A model generated the notes under the pieces. The model was given only the letters and a program-made list of their open reading frames with translations, did not search any database and was not told the origin of the DNA. From a virus: a DNA stretch of 23,899 nucleotides. Each line of letters opens with the position of its first letter. Within the stretch, counting starts at the first letter, position 1. The DNA is taken from IMG/VR virus record IMGVR_UViG_3300021959_000384, positions 1 to 23,899 of that record; one strand, 5' to 3'. A program made the translations under genes and the position numbers. Positions 22,307 through 23,899 of this stretch are shown piece by piece.

Positions 22307-23519
22307 TTAGGAAGTGGTCAGATCAAAGATCCCACCATGAGCCGCTTCCTGTGTCATCTCCAGACCCATCTCGACCACCAAGTGCTTGGTCTCCGCGTCA
22401 CTGGTCTTTCCGAGGGTACTTACCTGGAAATTTCTCAAGTAGGAAACCTTCGCAAATTCGGGCGATATGAGAAATGCGTCCCGCTCACGCTGGAAGCGAT
22501 TTGGCATCACCTGGAGGTCTCCAAAGTCGGTCGCAAACACGGTTACGTTTGATCCCGCCGTGTTGGAATCAATCATCTCACGGGCGATAGATCGTCCGGT
22601 CAATGTACTGACAACCGTTTTGTTGAAAGGTCCGACCATCAAGCGATCTGGCTCACCACCCTCGGTGTAACACGATTGCATCACGGTATTGATCAATGAG
22701 GCAGTCAATGCTCGTTGAGCCGAGGAGTCGGTTCGGGCAGTTGATCCAACTGTCACCGGATCGGCACCGGACGTGGCATCGAAACTGGTGTTGGTGTCCA
22801 ACCAGGCACCAATCATTGCGGAGGTTCGCGCAGTCGTTGCGTTACCTGTGGCTTTGGCCTGGTTGCTCAACAGTGCCGCTTCGACAGAACGTTTCAATTC
22901 CTTGGTTCTGCGAGCCATCTGGTGAGCCATTTGCGATGTCTTCAATATGTTCAATCAGGTTCGCTACTCCCTGACCCGTCCCTTTCGGGACTGCTACCTG
23001 TCCCCAGGCAGTTCAGACTATATCTTCACCCGATCAGGGTGCTCCGCACTTCCACTCGCTTGAGTGTACGCCTTTCGGCTAGTCGTTGAACCTTCCCATT
23101 TCTGGGCTTGGCTGCTGATTGTCCGGTCTGGACTTCCCAGCAATTCACGGAGTTTTTCATAACTAGTTCCCTAGTTAAGCGGCAAGTCGTTCACCGTAGA
23201 GCTTGATCGCAGACTGGGTTCCTGTCACAGCTACTGCCCGACTCATGATCTGGCAGACGTTGCTGTTTCGGGTGGTCAGGCTTGCCGCAGCAGCACTGAT
23301 GGCATCCCCTTCCAGGTCTGTCGTTGTGCTGGTCGCACTGAGTTCTTCTGTGATCCACTCGAATACAGTGTTGGAAACATTTCGTGTTCCTACACTGTTG
23401 ACGAATGGGGTCTCGGTTGGGGAGATGTTATAAACAATCTCTTTGATATCAATTACATCCTCTTCCGTGCCTGACGTTTTGATGTCGTAGGACGTAGAGG
23501 CATTCGTTAGAAGTGCCAT
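22307..23519 (-). CDS. Major capsid protein (SU10/DUF5309-type), split by a group I intron
   Basis: Exon 1 is 23519-23193 (109 codons) and exon 2 is 22942-22307 (211 codons plus stop), giving a 320-residue product after removal of 250 nt. The joined protein follows the DUF5309 capsid order: VIYNISPTETPFVNSVG-like start (residues 29-44; here EIVYNISPTETPF), a middle QIMSRAVAVTGTQSAIKLYG, then across the junction KTSQMAHQMARRTKELKRSV, and a C-terminal domain. Without splicing, exon 1 reads five more codons to a TAA at 23177-23175. GGAG nine bases before the ATG supports the start. The gene lies after a scaffold-like gene, as expected. The length is normal for the family only if spliced. Confidence 0.88.
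22943..23192 (-). ncRNA. Group I intron (IA-like), ORF-less, 250 nt
   Basis: Numbering n from the 5' splice site, position is 23193 minus n. P1: exon CGGU plus GA pairs with UUGCCG (8-13), with U-G at the splice site. P10: exon-2 AAG pairs with CUU (7-9). P2: UAACUAG/CUAGUUA (16-33). P3: CUCCG (41-45)/CGGAG (147-151). P4: UUGCUG/CAGCAG. P5: GUCC/GGAC. P6: CCCA-GAAA-UGGG. P7: GUUCAACGACUA (102-113) with UAGUCUGAAC (173-182). P7.1 and P7.2: GCC-GAAA-GGC and CACUC/GAGUG (114-140). P8: CACCC/GGGUG. S element: AAGAUAUAGUC (167-177). P9 hairpins follow, and the intron ends in G. P7.1/P7.2 point to subgroup IA, usual in phages. No homing endonuclease is coded inside. Confidence 0.93.
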
Positions 23520-23534
23520 TGTGACTTACTCCAA

Positions 23535-23570
23535 TAATCTAGATTACCCATATTGGGCAAAAAAATTTGC
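23535..23570. promoter_or_regulatory. Three adjacent palindromes before the capsid gene
   Basis: TAATCTAGATTA (23535-23546) is a perfect 12-base palindrome, followed by CCCA-TAT-TGGG (23547-23557) and GCAAA-AAAA-TTTGC (23557-23570). They lie between the scaffold-like stop and the capsid ribosome-binding site. They may form an RNA-processing or stabilising structure, a weak terminator or an operator that adjusts capsid to scaffold ratio. Confidence 0.4.
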
Positions 23571-23574
23571 AGGT

Positions 23575-23899
23575 TCAACGCAATAACGCATCAAACACTG
23601 CAACTGCGTCTTGGTTCTTCCCAGACTTCTGTAGGCGTTGCATTGACTTTTTGAGTCGTGATGCACCTTCATCGGTTGGGGTAAAATTGCGGCCCATCTT
23701 CGGTGCAGTCTTGACTGTCGATTCAGGACTCTTCTTCAACTGTTGCTTGGCTTGCGAGGTAGTCTTGTTCGCTTGCCAGGCTGAGTACAAAATTGCGACG
23801 AGGCGGGAGTCGTAGGCTTGGCTCAAATCAGAATCGGTCAACCCAAATTTCTCTTGAGCAAACTTGCGGATCTCGGCCTTCTCGGTCTTTGCGGTCTCT
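23575..23899 (-). CDS. Scaffold-like protein, C-terminal part (runs off the right edge)
   Basis: The frame is open from the window edge to a stop at 23575, giving 107 residues; an internal TTG at 23841 is not a needed start. The sequence is charged and helical (EKAEIRKFAQEKFGLTDSDL) and ends with a basic stretch (ASRLKKSMQRLQKSGK) and AVAVFDALLR. A basic helical C-terminus directly upstream of a major capsid gene is the usual place and form of a phage scaffold protein, which binds the capsid subunit by this end. The assignment rests on position and composition. Confidence 0.6.
   Translation of the reverse strand, partial: ETAKTEKAEIRKFAQEKFGLTDSDLSQAYDSRLVAILYSAWQANKTTSQAKQQLKKSPESTVKTAPKMGRNFTPTDEGASRLKKSMQRLQKSGKNQDAVAVFDALLR

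Noticed and set aside
22307-23519. Two separate genes, or a frameshifted or decayed capsid pseudogene
   Set aside because: The interrupting DNA has a complete group I intron core and the exons rejoin exactly in frame. The apparent downstream start (TTG at 22954) lies inside the intron.

Overview
This window reads as about 24 kb of a temperate, short-tailed (podovirus-like) phage genome. The evidence is an integrase with a phage attachment site, a divergent repressor/early control region, a recombination and replication cluster, and a virion module with a SU10/DUF5309-type major capsid protein, a P22 gp4-like adaptor, a gp10-like protein, tail fibres and large glycine/alanine-rich proteins that look like DNA-ejection proteins. 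The fibre style resembles marine phages. The host is probably a bacterium carrying tRNA-Arg(UCU); I cannot name it. Phage genes lie on both sides of a half-tRNA attP site, so the DNA appears to be the free (circular or virion) form and not an integrated prophage.

Layout. 1-6150, minus strand: early operon read right to left. It holds a MerR/excisionase-like protein, small acidic and coiled-coil proteins, a run of cysteine-rich (likely zinc-binding) proteins including one with seven tandem C4 fingers, a hairpin-rich gap, an HNH endonuclease, a Sak4-like ATPase, a DUF669-like single-strand DNA-binding protein, and the start of a large primase-type protein cut by the window edge. 6151-6243: divergent control region with two adjacent perfect palindromes. 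6244-7813, plus strand: CI-like repressor, then tyrosine integrase. 7858-7905: 3' half of tRNA-Arg(UCU), the attP core. 7975-23899, minus strand: late operon read toward attP, in the order scaffold-like protein (partial), major capsid protein, small protein, gp4-like adaptor, small protein, three fibre genes with a related N-terminus, a further fibre-tip-like protein, tail assembly chaperone, lysis cassette (holin-like, M15 endolysin, second membrane protein), gp10-like protein, small protein, and three probable ejection proteins.

The main result is that the major capsid gene is split by a 250-nt ORF-less group I intron at 22943-23192. The conserved P, Q, R and S core elements, P1 with a U-G pair at the 5' splice site, P10, and a terminal G can all be read. 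Removing it joins two open frames into a 320-residue DUF5309-type capsid protein. A routine annotation would report two unrelated or broken genes here.

Other points of interest are the seven-finger protein and its zinc-rich neighbourhood, the chain of mutually exclusive hairpins at 3271-3376, an inverted repeat covering the integrase start, the three paralogous fibre anchors, and a strong excess of the palindrome CTGCAG. All functions are inferred from reading the sequence; no database search was run.
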